Assembly: GCA_964490325.1 (NCBI GenBank)
Contig: CAZBBX010000001.1
Span: 99,288-163,287 of the forward strand
Length of the DNA: 64,000 nt
Reading direction: 5' to 3'
Source of the DNA: DAOPJM01 sp964490325
GTDB lineage: Bacteria > Bacillota > Clostridia > Christensenellales > CAG-138
Below the pieces are notes generated by a model that did not search any database, had not been told where the DNA came from, and saw nothing but the letters and a program-made list of their open reading frames with translations. The position numbers were made by a program, and so were the translations under genes. Below, in pieces: positions 42,122 through 50,431 of this stretch (positions within the stretch are counted from its first letter, which is position 1; each line of letters opens with the position of its first letter).

Positions 42122-43122
42122 GAGCGGATCCAGCCCCTTCCATCCGCAGGCCGAATGCCCAGTTCTCCCGAACGCACGAGCTTCTTTTTTCCCGTTTCAT
42201 CGCATACGCACAACGCCGCGTCGTCCGTGACGTCCAACACCTTTACGCGTTCCGTCATTAGGGGCGTTATCAGTTCCACCATTCGCCCGATGCAAAGGGA
42301 ACGGCGGCGGTATTCGTCCATATAGCCGCGCTGCGGCAGTTTCTGATACAGTGTGAGACAGTTTTTTAGGATTTCTGCTGTAAGTCGGTTCGTAAGCCGT
42401 GGCGGGAGAAGTGCATCCTTAGCGTAAAGTGCGCCTGCGATCCCGTCAAGCTCTTTGGGAAAGCCCTCGCTCGGCGTGCGTATGTTCAGGCCGATGCCAA
42501 GTATAGCGTAGCGAAGGCCGCCCGTTTCGCAGTCGGCAGCCGCCTCCGTTAAGATCCCGCAGACCTTTTTTCCGTCCAGATACAGATCGTTCACCCACTT
42601 GATATCGACCTCTTTGCCGCAGACCGTTTGGATGGCCTCCGCTGTGGCTGCGGCTGCTGCCGTGGTCACGCCAAGGGCGTCCGTGATGGCAAGCTTAGGC
42701 CGCAGCAGCAGGCTGATATAGGCGCCGCTGCCACAAGGAGAATAAAAGTTGCGTCCGCGTCTGCCGCGCCCCGCAGTCTGCCTTAGGGCAATAAGACAGT
42801 CGCCCTCCAAAGCGTCGTTTTCGGCAGCGGTTCGGAGGAGCGCATTTGTGGAATCCACGGAGACCCGCACGGTGGGCATAAGAGGCTCTGCGTCCGAAAG
42901 GAAGGAACGCAGCCCCTGCTCCGTGGCGACGCAGCAGTCGCAAGGCAGGCAATAGCCGCGCTTGGTGGCCGCATGGATCGTCAGACCCTCGGCGCGCAGT
43001 GCTTCGACTGCCTTCCACACCGCGTTGCGGCTCAAGCAGAGCGCCTGTGAAAGCAGCTCTCCCGATACATCCTCGCCTTGATGCAGCTCTAAAAACTGCA
43101 AGACCTGATACTTTGTCTCCAT
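42115..43122 (-). CDS. birA: Biotin-[acetyl-CoA carboxylase] ligase / biotin repressor
   Basis: 335-residue bifunctional BirA. The N-terminal 60 residues form a helix-turn-helix (LSQALCLSRNAVWKAVEAL), so the protein can repress as well as ligate. The catalytic domain has QTAGRGRRGR (biotinyl-AMP binding), WVNDLYLDGKKVCGI and a C-terminal SH3-like domain. It heads the birA-bioY operon behind its own promoter, with an autoregulatory loop likely. Confidence 0.94.
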   Translation of the reverse strand: METKYQVLQFLELHQGEDVSGELLSQALCLSRNAVWKAVEALRAEGLTIHAATKRGYCLPCDCCVATEQGLRSFLSDAEPLMPTVRVSVDSTNALLRTAAENDALEGDCLIALRQTAGRGRRGRNFYSPCGSGAYISLLLRPKLAITDALGVTTAAAAATAEAIQTVCGKEVDIKWVNDLYLDGKKVCGILTEAAADCETGGLRYAILGIGLNIRTPSEGFPKELDGIAGALYAKDALLPPRLTNRLTAEILKNCLTLYQKLPQRGYMDEYRRRSLCIGRMVELITPLMTERVKVLDVTDDAALCVCDETGKKKLVRSGELGIRPADGRGWIRSC

Positions 43123-43141
43123 ACCATCCTCCTGCTTTCAA

Positions 43142-43170
43142 AGTATAGCACAGGGTACAAGCTTTGTCAC
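43142..43170 (-). promoter_or_regulatory. Promoter of birA-bioY
   Basis: Minus strand GTGACA, 17-base spacer, TATACT; GGAGG and the ATG follow within 20 bases. Confidence 0.65.
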
Positions 43171-43262
43171 CATTATTTTGATATTAGGTTGTCAATACGT
43201 CGGCTGCTTGCAACAGACTTGCTGTTTTTTCATGAAATGTGCGTTTGCGCTCCACTGCTTTC

Positions 43263-43292
43263 TTGACAGACTTCGCCCTTCGTTGCTATACT
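43263..43292 (+). promoter_or_regulatory. Consensus promoter ending six bases before the amidase ATG
   Basis: Perfect TTGACA, 18-base spacer, TATACT. The expected start site falls on the A of ATG 43299, and there is no ribosome-binding site, so the mRNA is probably leaderless. Confidence 0.7.
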
Positions 43293-43298
43293 ATTCGT

Positions 43299-44618
43299 AT
43301 GAAAAGACTGAGAAAGATTTTTGTATGTCTTACGTTGTTTGCAATGGTGCTTGCATCCCTTCGCATCGCCTCTGTACAGGCCGAGGATCTAAGCGACGGA
43401 AACGAACAGCCCACAGGCGACAGTTCACAACTTTGCACCCCCACCCCCTCTCCGCTCCATGACGCAGATGGTGCCTATCGTCTGTACAATGCGGATGGAT
43501 CTGTGCTTGCGGGGGATGTGAATCTGGACGAAACTGTACGATCGGATGATGTAGCCCTGCTATTGCGCTATCTTGTCCACCTGACGGAATTGAACGAGAC
43601 CCAGCTCCTTGCCGCCGACGCCAACCTAAATTCAGCCGTGAATGCACAGGATGCAGCCTGCATCCTGCGCTATCTTGTAAAGATCGACACCCTGCCGCCT
43701 TCGGGCGTCATTGTCCCTATTCCGCCTACGCCTGAACCGACCCCAACGCCAAGCCCCACCCCCGAGCCCGTCCTGTTGGGCAAGGTAGTGATCCTGGATC
43801 CCGGGCACGGACTTACAGAAGGCGGAAGCTGGTATGGCGGAAGCTGGACCTCCACAGGCTATGTGGAGGCGAACACGGTGTTCCGCATCGCTACTTATGC
43901 AAAGACCCGTTTGGAGGCCTTGGGCGCGACCGTTTTGATGACCAGAGACAGCCTGCGAATGGTCGGCAACTACACGCGTATGGCAAAGGTCCACTGCTAT
44001 CTGCTGTCCGTTTTGTCAAAGCAGAACATGGATCCTGATATCGCGCTGGACTATATGTTGATGGAGGATGTGATGTCCACCATCGTCTCCGAGTACGATC
44101 CGTCAACAGGCAATAACGGAGACACTGCCAGAACCTATTTTAACAATCCCTACGATGCGGCGCGCAGCATCCATCCGCTCACCAAGCGTTTGTTCGATTA
44201 CGAAAACTGCGAGCTGTTGGATCATATCGTCTTCATCTCCATCCACACAAACGCCCCCGGCGTAAATGCGGATGGAACATATTCGACCGGCTTGCGCGGT
44301 GTGCAGGTGTTCGCCGTTAAGAATACGACAAACATGCGATACTATACCAACTACCGTGAGGAGCAAAACACGCGCCTTGGTAACTGCCTGCTTGCCACGA
44401 TGCCGTATTCCTGCGATCTTCCGATCCGCTGTCCCGATGTGCAGTACAATGACTACTTCATGCTTCGTGAGCAGAACCTTACGAGTGTGATGATCGAAGC
44501 GGGCTATCATACCAACGAGAAGGATCGCGCCATCCTTTCGTCCGCCGAAGGACAGGACTCCGTTGCCTTGGGGATCACGCGTGCCGTTGAACTCTACTTC
44601 ACAGGCACCTACCATTAG
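43299..44618 (+). CDS. Secreted N-acetylmuramoyl-L-alanine amidase with N-terminal dockerin
   Basis: 439 residues. Signal peptide (1-28, basic MKRLRK then hydrophobic, ending SVQA), two dockerin repeats (GDVNLDETVRSDDVALLLRYL and ADANLNSAVNAQDAACILRYL, about 72-130), a Pro/Thr linker, and an Amidase_3 domain with the zinc motif PGHG, an AGYHTN-type glutamate (IEAGYHTNE) and ISIHTNA. It should cleave peptidoglycan at the cell surface. The ATG lies at the predicted transcript start. The same dockerin-linker layout is in the SH3 protein at 51793. Confidence 0.88.
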   Translation: MKRLRKIFVCLTLFAMVLASLRIASVQAEDLSDGNEQPTGDSSQLCTPTPSPLHDADGAYRLYNADGSVLAGDVNLDETVRSDDVALLLRYLVHLTELNETQLLAADANLNSAVNAQDAACILRYLVKIDTLPPSGVIVPIPPTPEPTPTPSPTPEPVLLGKVVILDPGHGLTEGGSWYGGSWTSTGYVEANTVFRIATYAKTRLEALGATVLMTRDSLRMVGNYTRMAKVHCYLLSVLSKQNMDPDIALDYMLMEDVMSTIVSEYDPSTGNNGDTARTYFNNPYDAARSIHPLTKRLFDYENCELLDHIVFISIHTNAPGVNADGTYSTGLRGVQVFAVKNTTNMRYYTNYREEQNTRLGNCLLATMPYSCDLPIRCPDVQYNDYFMLREQNLTSVMIEAGYHTNEKDRAILSSAEGQDSVALGITRAVELYFTGTYH

Positions 44619-44671
44619 ATCCCGAAAGGACAGCTCCCAAGCAAGGTCCTTGTCCCCCGTTCGATCCGTAT

Positions 44672-44715
44672 GCGAAGCCAACCCGCCCGACACAGGCGCC
44701 GCGGCTTCGCTTTTT
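44672..44715 (+). terminator. Terminator of the amidase gene
   Basis: GCGAAGCC / GGCTTCGC, 8-bp stem with a 23-base loop and a TTTTT tail. Confidence 0.65.
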
Positions 44716-44934
44716 CATTGGCAAAGTCTTTTCCCGAGAAATACAGCCTTGCGCTCCTGCTTTTCCTGTTGGCCTGACCCCTTGCTGCGCATTCTCCTTG
44801 TCGGATGGCCGCAGTAATTTCTTCTTATGGGAGGGGTTCAACAAAGCGAAGTTCTGTGCCTGATCTTACGGCGGGAGCTCCGCGTTGTGCTTGCGAAAAA
44901 ATAACGCAAACCGCTTTTCTATCCGCGTTTGTTA
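44716..44934. other. Non-coding stretch before adeC, no assigned function
   Basis: Part of the 353-base gap between the amidase and adeC genes. Short open frames here lack ribosome-binding sites and look random. A GCGGGAGCTCCGC palindrome lies near 44870. I looked for a purine riboswitch and an SRP-like fold and found neither convincingly. Nothing else is seen. Confidence 0.5.
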
Positions 44935-44943
44935 TGGTATACT
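44935..44943 (+). promoter_or_regulatory. Extended -10 promoter of adeC-xdhABC
   Basis: TGG-TATACT with no good -35; expected start about 22 bases before the TTG start codon. Confidence 0.5.
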
Positions 44944-44971
44944 GGCAAAAAGGGAAGAAGGTGAATCCATT

Positions 44972-46684
44972 TTGGAAAAAACGCGCTTACGCAACGCGAT
45001 CCTCAATGCGGTCAACAAGAACGCCGCCTTAGTCATTAAGAACGCAAATGTAGTCGATGTGTTCGCAGGCAAGATCGTTCATGGCGACGTGGCCATGCGT
45101 GACGGCATCCTCTTGGGGATCGGCGAATACACAGGCAAGGACGAGATCGACGCCGAGGGCGCTTACCTGTGCCCCGGGCTCATCGACGGACATGTGCATA
45201 TCGAATCCTCCATGGCGCATCCCTCCCGTTTTGCCGACTGCATCCTCATGCAGGGCACGACCACCATCATTGCAGACCCCCATGAGATCGCCAATGTGTG
45301 CGGCACGGACGGTATTCAGTACATGCTCGATCAAACCGAGTGGCTGCCGCTGTCCGTCTTCTTCATGATCCCCTCCTGCGTACCCAGCACAAGCTTTGAG
45401 ACGAGCGGTGCAAAGATCGTGGCAAAGGACATGGAGCAATTCCTGTCGCATCCCCGCGTGATCGGCTTGGGTGAGGTAATGGACTATACCGCCGTCACAA
45501 ACGGCGACGGCGAAATGCTGGACAAGTTGGAGCTTTTCTCCAATCGTCCCATCGATGGCCACGCTCCGCGGCTTTCGGGCGATCTGCTCAACGGATACTG
45601 CGTTGCGGGACCGCGCACCGATCACGAATGTTCCACCTATGAGGAGGTCGTTGAAAAGCTGTCCAAGGGGATGCACATTCATCTGCGACTCGGCTCCGCC
45701 TGCCGCGGCGTCGAGGAGATCATGCGTCAGATCGCAGAGAATCATCTGCCGACCAATCGTATGCTGTTCTGCACGGATGACAAGCATCTGGAGAATATTC
45801 GCAGCGAGGGACATATCAACTACATCCTGCGCCGTGCGGTCGCCAACGGGATCGACCCCATTGCCGCCGTGCAGATGGGTACCATCAACGCCGCAGAGAC
45901 CTATGGGCTGAAGCGCTACGGCGGGATCGCCCCCGGCTTCTTTGCGAACATGGTGCTGTTTGACAACCTCACCGATTTTAACGTCAAGATGGTCATTGCC
46001 AACGGCAAGGTCTTTGAACCCGCCGCCGACACGCTGTTAAAGCCCGACCCCAAGATCTACAACAGCGTACACCTTGCGCCGCGCAAGGCTGACTGTCTCA
46101 ATTTGCGCATACACGGCGGCAAGGCCCCCGTCATCAGCTATGTCCATAACGAGTTGATCACGGAGCTGTCATATGAAGAAGTGCCCACACAGGACGGCCT
46201 GTTCGTGGCGACGCCCGAGCTTCTCAAGCTTGCTGTGTTCGAGCGGCATCATGCCAGCGGACGCTTCGGCCTGTCGATCCTGCGTGCGTTCACCATCCAT
46301 AACGGAGCCGTGGCCACGACCGTTGGGCACGATTCGCACAACCTGATCGTTGCGGGTGATAACGACCGCGACATGCTGCTTGCGATCGACGCCTTGGAGG
46401 AATGTGCCGGCGGGTACGTTGTGGTATCGGGCGGACGCATCTTGGCAAGGCTGCCGCTGCCTGTGGCGGGTCTGATGAGCGACGCCCCGCTTGCAACGAT
46501 CCTTGAAGCGCAGCAAAAGCTGCTCAAGACGCTGTCAACGCTGGGCACTTGGGACGGATCCGATCCCTTCATCGTCCTGTCCTTTGCAGCGCTCCCCGTC
46601 ATTCCCGAGGTGCGCCTGACCGACATGGGCGTATTCGATGTTGTGCATATGCGCTTACTGAAGGACGAAACGTCTGAGGAATAG
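44972..46684 (+). CDS. adeC: Adenine deaminase
   Basis: 570-residue amidohydrolase that converts adenine to hypoxanthine and ammonia. Motifs: PGLIDGHVHIESSM (metal HxH), TTTIIADPHEIANV, CTDDKHLENI and the C-terminal GGYVVVSGG region, all typical of bacterial Ade. I chose TTG 44972, with AAGGTG eight bases upstream; it gives LEKTRLRNAIL at the N-terminus and the usual length. It leads adeC-xdhA-xdhB-xdhC, so adenine would be turned to hypoxanthine and then oxidised. Confidence 0.94.
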   Translation: MEKTRLRNAILNAVNKNAALVIKNANVVDVFAGKIVHGDVAMRDGILLGIGEYTGKDEIDAEGAYLCPGLIDGHVHIESSMAHPSRFADCILMQGTTTIIADPHEIANVCGTDGIQYMLDQTEWLPLSVFFMIPSCVPSTSFETSGAKIVAKDMEQFLSHPRVIGLGEVMDYTAVTNGDGEMLDKLELFSNRPIDGHAPRLSGDLLNGYCVAGPRTDHECSTYEEVVEKLSKGMHIHLRLGSACRGVEEIMRQIAENHLPTNRMLFCTDDKHLENIRSEGHINYILRRAVANGIDPIAAVQMGTINAAETYGLKRYGGIAPGFFANMVLFDNLTDFNVKMVIANGKVFEPAADTLLKPDPKIYNSVHLAPRKADCLNLRIHGGKAPVISYVHNELITELSYEEVPTQDGLFVATPELLKLAVFERHHASGRFGLSILRAFTIHNGAVATTVGHDSHNLIVAGDNDRDMLLAIDALEECAGGYVVVSGGRILARLPLPVAGLMSDAPLATILEAQQKLLKTLSTLGTWDGSDPFIVLSFAALPVIPEVRLTDMGVFDVVHMRLLKDETSEE

Positions 46685-46698
46685 GAGGTAACAAGCAC

Positions 46699-48981
46699 AT
46701 GGAAGTCGGAAGAAGCATCCGCCGTATAGACGCCTTTGACAAGGTGACGGGACGGGCGCTGTACACAGATGATATGGCGGATCGCAGCGCCTTGATCGTC
46801 AAGATCCTGCACGCTGACATTGCGCACGGTTTTGTCAAGTCCATCGACCTGACGCAGGCGCAGGCAATCCCGGAAGTCGTCAAGATCCTTACCTGCTTTG
46901 ATGTTCCCGATCGTCCCTTCCCGACGGCGGGGCATCCTTGGTCCACCGATCCCGCCCATCAGGATGTTGCGGATCGTTTGCTGCTCAATCGCCATGTGCG
47001 GTATTATGGCGATGAGGTCGCCGTGGTCATTGCCGAGGACGAGGTAAGCGCAGCACGCGCCGTAAGAGCCATCAAGGTCGAATACGAGAAGCTGCCCTTT
47101 GTTTTGGACGCCCAAAAGGCCATGGAGGACGGTGCGCCGCAGCTGCATGACGCGTTTCCGAATAACATCCTAAAGCACACCTCCATCCGCAAGGGCAACT
47201 ATGAGGAGGCCAGCAAGGAGGAAGGGCTGATCTTGGTGGAGGGTTGGTACGATACCCCCACCGTGCAGCACTGCCATATCGAGAATCACATCTGCTATGC
47301 CCGTGAGGAGTATGGCAAGATGACGGTCGTATCCTCCACGCAGATCCCGCATATCGTGCGCCGCGTCGTTGGGCAGGCGCTTGGACTGCCTTGGGGGCAG
47401 GTGCGCATCATCAAGCCCTACATCGGCGGCGGCTTTGGCAACAAGCAGGACGCGCTCTATGAGCCGCTCTGCGCCTACTGCAGTTCGCAGGTGGGCGGAC
47501 GCTTGGTCAAGCTGGACGTCTCCCGTGAGGAGACCTTCGTCAGCAACCGCGTTCGTCACGCCATCCGTTCGCACATCCTATCCTATGTGCGGCCGAACGG
47601 CGACTTGGTTGCGCGCAAGCTGGAGTGCTTCTCCGACCAAGGCGCTTACGCTTCCCACGGGCACGGCATCGTTGCCAAGGGTATGGGCGCTTTCCCGCAG
47701 CTGTATCCCTGCGACAACGTAGACTGCGACGCCTACACCGTCTATACAAATAAGCCGGCAGCTGGCGCCATGCGCGGCTACGGTATTCCGCAGGCGATGT
47801 TCGCGGGAGAAAGCCACATTGACGACATCTGCAAGCGCTTGAAGCTGGATCCCATCGCGTACCGCCGCAAGCATCTGATGCCTGTAGGCTATGTGGACGG
47901 CTTCAGCAAGAACGAGAATTACTTTGACAGCTTCAACCAGTGCATAGAAAAAGGCAAAGCGCTGATCGATTACGACCGCAAGCTGAAAGCGTATACGCAG
48001 GAACAAGGCCCCATCCGTCACGGCTTGGGCGTTGCCATGTTCTGGTACAACACGGCTGTTTGGCCCATCTCCTTGGAAAGCTCCTCCTGCCGCATGGTCC
48101 TGAATCAAGACGGCTCCGTGCAGCTGATGACGGGTGAGACCGAGATCGGTCAGGGCTGCGACACCGTATACGCACAGATGACGGCCGAGACGGTGGGCGT
48201 TCCCACGGAGATGGTGCATGTCGTCAGCACGCAGGATACGGATATCACGCCCTTTGGCACAGGTGCCTATGCCTCCAGACAGACCTATATCGGCGGCTTT
48301 TCCATCAAGCAAACGGGAGAGCTGCTCAAGGACCGCATCCTAAGCTACGCCCACGAGCTGACCCGTATGCCCAAAACGCAGCTGGATGTGCGTGGCGGTA
48401 AGATCGTTCGAACCTCGGACGGTCGCATCCTGATGACGCTTGGCGAGCTTTCGACCGAGGCGCTCTACTCCCTGTCACACAGCGAGCACCTTACGGCGGA
48501 AAGCACCTATCAGATCAAGTCCAACGCCTACTCCTTCGGCTGCAGCTTTGCCGAGGTCGAGGTGGACATTCCGCTGTGCAAGGTCAAGCTGCTGAACATC
48601 GTCAACGTTCACGACTGCGGCAAGCTGATAAACCCCGCCTTGGCAGAGGCGCAGGTGCATGGCGGCATGAGCATGGCCATCGGCTACGGCATGAGCGAGC
48701 AGCTGCTGTTCGATCCCCGCGACGGACGGCCGCTGAACAACAATCTGCTGGACTACAAGCTGTCCACCACCATGGATCATCCCGACCTTGTGGCGGCCTT
48801 TGTGGAGAATGCAGAGCCCACCAGCCCCTTTGGCACGAAGGCGCTTGGCGAACCCCCCGCCTGTTCGGGCGCACCCGCCATTCGCAACGCCATCCTTAAC
48901 GCCACAGGCGTTGAGATCGACAAAGCGCCTATCACGCCGCATGTGCTGTTCGAGCGCTTCACGCAGGAAGGCCTGCTGTAA
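46699..48981 (+). CDS. xdhA: Xanthine dehydrogenase-type molybdenum-binding subunit
   Basis: 760-residue large subunit of a molybdenum hydroxylase. The N-terminal domain (ATGRALYTDD-like GRALYTDDMA), GGGFGNKQD, AMRGYG and the C-terminal catalytic glutamate loop KALGEPPACSG are present. With xdhB and xdhC it forms a three-subunit enzyme like E. coli XdhABC. Position after adeC makes hypoxanthine/xanthine the likely substrate; other N-heterocycles are possible, as in selenium-dependent relatives. GGAGG precedes its ATG. Confidence 0.9.
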   Translation: MEVGRSIRRIDAFDKVTGRALYTDDMADRSALIVKILHADIAHGFVKSIDLTQAQAIPEVVKILTCFDVPDRPFPTAGHPWSTDPAHQDVADRLLLNRHVRYYGDEVAVVIAEDEVSAARAVRAIKVEYEKLPFVLDAQKAMEDGAPQLHDAFPNNILKHTSIRKGNYEEASKEEGLILVEGWYDTPTVQHCHIENHICYAREEYGKMTVVSSTQIPHIVRRVVGQALGLPWGQVRIIKPYIGGGFGNKQDALYEPLCAYCSSQVGGRLVKLDVSREETFVSNRVRHAIRSHILSYVRPNGDLVARKLECFSDQGAYASHGHGIVAKGMGAFPQLYPCDNVDCDAYTVYTNKPAAGAMRGYGIPQAMFAGESHIDDICKRLKLDPIAYRRKHLMPVGYVDGFSKNENYFDSFNQCIEKGKALIDYDRKLKAYTQEQGPIRHGLGVAMFWYNTAVWPISLESSSCRMVLNQDGSVQLMTGETEIGQGCDTVYAQMTAETVGVPTEMVHVVSTQDTDITPFGTGAYASRQTYIGGFSIKQTGELLKDRILSYAHELTRMPKTQLDVRGGKIVRTSDGRILMTLGELSTEALYSLSHSEHLTAESTYQIKSNAYSFGCSFAEVEVDIPLCKVKLLNIVNVHDCGKLINPALAEAQVHGGMSMAIGYGMSEQLLFDPRDGRPLNNNLLDYKLSTTMDHPDLVAAFVENAEPTSPFGTKALGEPPACSGAPAIRNAILNATGVEIDKAPITPHVLFERFTQEGLL

Positions 48982-48996
48982 AGGAGGAGAAATCGG

Positions 48997-49878
48997 ATGT
49001 ATGATATAAAAGCACTCTATGAAGCGACCGACGTGCAAGACGCGATCCGACTTCTTACGGAGCATCCCGAAGCCAAGATCATTGCCGGCGGCAGCGATGT
49101 GCTGGTACAGATGCGCGAAGGCAAGCTGGCAGGCAAGGAGCTTGTCAGCATCTATGGTATCGACGCGCTGCGCGGCATCCAGATGGACGACGACGGCACG
49201 CTTCGGATCCTGCCCCTCACCAGCTTCTCGCACATCACCCGCGATCCGCTCATTCAAAGGTACATCAACGTTTTGGGCGAGGCTGTGGACAAGGTCGGCG
49301 GGCCCCAGATCCGCAACATCGGTACAATCGGCGGCAACACCTGCAACGGCGTTACCAGCGCAGATTCCGCATCCACGCTTCATGCGTGGGAAGCCATCAT
49401 CGAGATCACGGGACCCAGCGGCGTTCGAAAACTGCCCATTAAGGATTTCTATATCAGTGCAGGCAAGGTGGCGCTCTCGCACGAGGAACTGGAGACAGCC
49501 ATCCTCATTCCCCGCGAAAGCTACGAAAACTGCTATGGGCATTACATCAAGTACGCCATGCGCAACGCGATGGACATTGCAACGCTGGGCTGCTCTGTAA
49601 ACGTTGTCCTTTCGGCGGATAAAAAGACCATTGAACGCGCTCGCATCGCCTATGGCGTGGCGGGACCCGTTCCCATGCGCGCTCCCTCCGCAGAGGCCGC
49701 CGCAAACGGTCGGGCGGTCTCCTTGGAGACGGTGGAGGCCTTTGGTAAAGCGGCGACGCAGGACGTAAACCCCCGCACGAGCTGGCGCGCCAGCCGCGAG
49801 TTCCGTCTGCATCTGGTCGAGGAGCTTGCAAAGCGCGCCTTGACCGAATCCATCCGACTGGCGGGAGGTGAACTGTAA
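48997..49878 (+). CDS. xdhB: Xanthine dehydrogenase FAD-binding subunit
   Basis: 293-residue FAD subunit. N-terminal motif AKIIAGGSDVLVQMREGKL and IRNIGTIGGNTCNG are the FAD-binding signatures of the molybdenum hydroxylase medium subunit. It passes electrons from the Fe-S subunit to NAD+ or another acceptor. AAGGAGG precedes the ATG at the usual spacing. It shares one base with the xdhC start (TAATG). Confidence 0.93.
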   Translation: MYDIKALYEATDVQDAIRLLTEHPEAKIIAGGSDVLVQMREGKLAGKELVSIYGIDALRGIQMDDDGTLRILPLTSFSHITRDPLIQRYINVLGEAVDKVGGPQIRNIGTIGGNTCNGVTSADSASTLHAWEAIIEITGPSGVRKLPIKDFYISAGKVALSHEELETAILIPRESYENCYGHYIKYAMRNAMDIATLGCSVNVVLSADKKTIERARIAYGVAGPVPMRAPSAEAAANGRAVSLETVEAFGKAATQDVNPRTSWRASREFRLHLVEELAKRALTESIRLAGGEL

Positions 49879-50360
49879 TGCAAACAAAGCTGATCCATTG
49901 CACCATCAACGGCAGACCCGTGGAGAAGGTCGTGGACGTTCGCGCCTCCCTGACCGATCTGCTGCGCAATGATTTTCGCCTGACTTCCGTTAAGAAGGGC
50001 TGCGAGGTCGGCGAATGCGGCGCCTGCAACGTCCTTATCGACGGCGAGTGCTTTAACTCGTGCATCTATCTGGCGGTCTGGGCAGAGGGCAAGAGCATCC
50101 GAACGCTGGAAAGCCTTATGGGGCCCAACGGCGAGCTGAGCGACATCCAGCAGGCTTTCATCGATGAAACAGCCGTGCAATGCGGTTTCTGCACCCCCGG
50201 TTTCATCATGACTGCCGTGGAGATACTGGAAAGCGGAAAGCTCTACACCCGTGATGAGCTGCGCAAGCTCCTAAGCGGGCATCTGTGCCGCTGCACAGGC
50301 TACGAAAACATCCTTAACGCGGTCGAGAAGACCATGAAAAAGCGTCTCGGAGTTTTGTGA
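49878..50360 (+). CDS. xdhC: Xanthine dehydrogenase [2Fe-2S] subunit
   Basis: 160-residue small subunit with two [2Fe-2S] clusters. The plant-ferredoxin-type ligands are CEVGECGAC and a later Cys (FNSC); the second domain has QCGFCTPG and LCRCTGY. It carries electrons from the molybdenum centre to FAD. AGGTG precedes the ATG, and a hairpin terminator follows. Confidence 0.95.
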   Translation: MQTKLIHCTINGRPVEKVVDVRASLTDLLRNDFRLTSVKKGCEVGECGACNVLIDGECFNSCIYLAVWAEGKSIRTLESLMGPNGELSDIQQAFIDETAVQCGFCTPGFIMTAVEILESGKLYTRDELRKLLSGHLCRCTGYENILNAVEKTMKKRLGVL

Positions 50361-50374
50361 CGCACGAACTTTAT

Positions 50375-50412
50375 AGAATGGGCGCTTTGCTGCGTCCATT
50401 CTTTGTTAGTAT
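50375..50412 (+). terminator. Terminator of adeC-xdhABC
   Basis: AGAATGGGCGC / GCGTCCATTCT, 11-bp stem with one G-U pair, 6-base loop, TTGTTAGTATTT tail. Confidence 0.7.
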
Positions 50413-50431
50413 TTGAGGGAGGGTCATACAC

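Noticed and set aside
43171..43260. BirA operator upstream of birA.
   Set aside because: GTTGTCAA and TTGCAAC resemble half sites, but spacing and symmetry do not fit the usual BirA box.
44716..44850. Possible 4.5S/SRP RNA on the minus strand (TCAGGCC and AAAAGCAGG near each other).
   Set aside because: The conserved GGAA loop is replaced by AACA, the helix pairs poorly and there is no promoter or terminator on that strand.
44716..44971. Purine riboswitch before adeC.
   Set aside because: No purine aptamer core or matching three-way junction is visible, and the likely start site leaves only about 22 bases of leader.
48475..49887. Long open frame antisense to xdhA/xdhB.
   Set aside because: Same reasoning: sense frames have complete domains; the antisense product is low-complexity and unlike any family I know.
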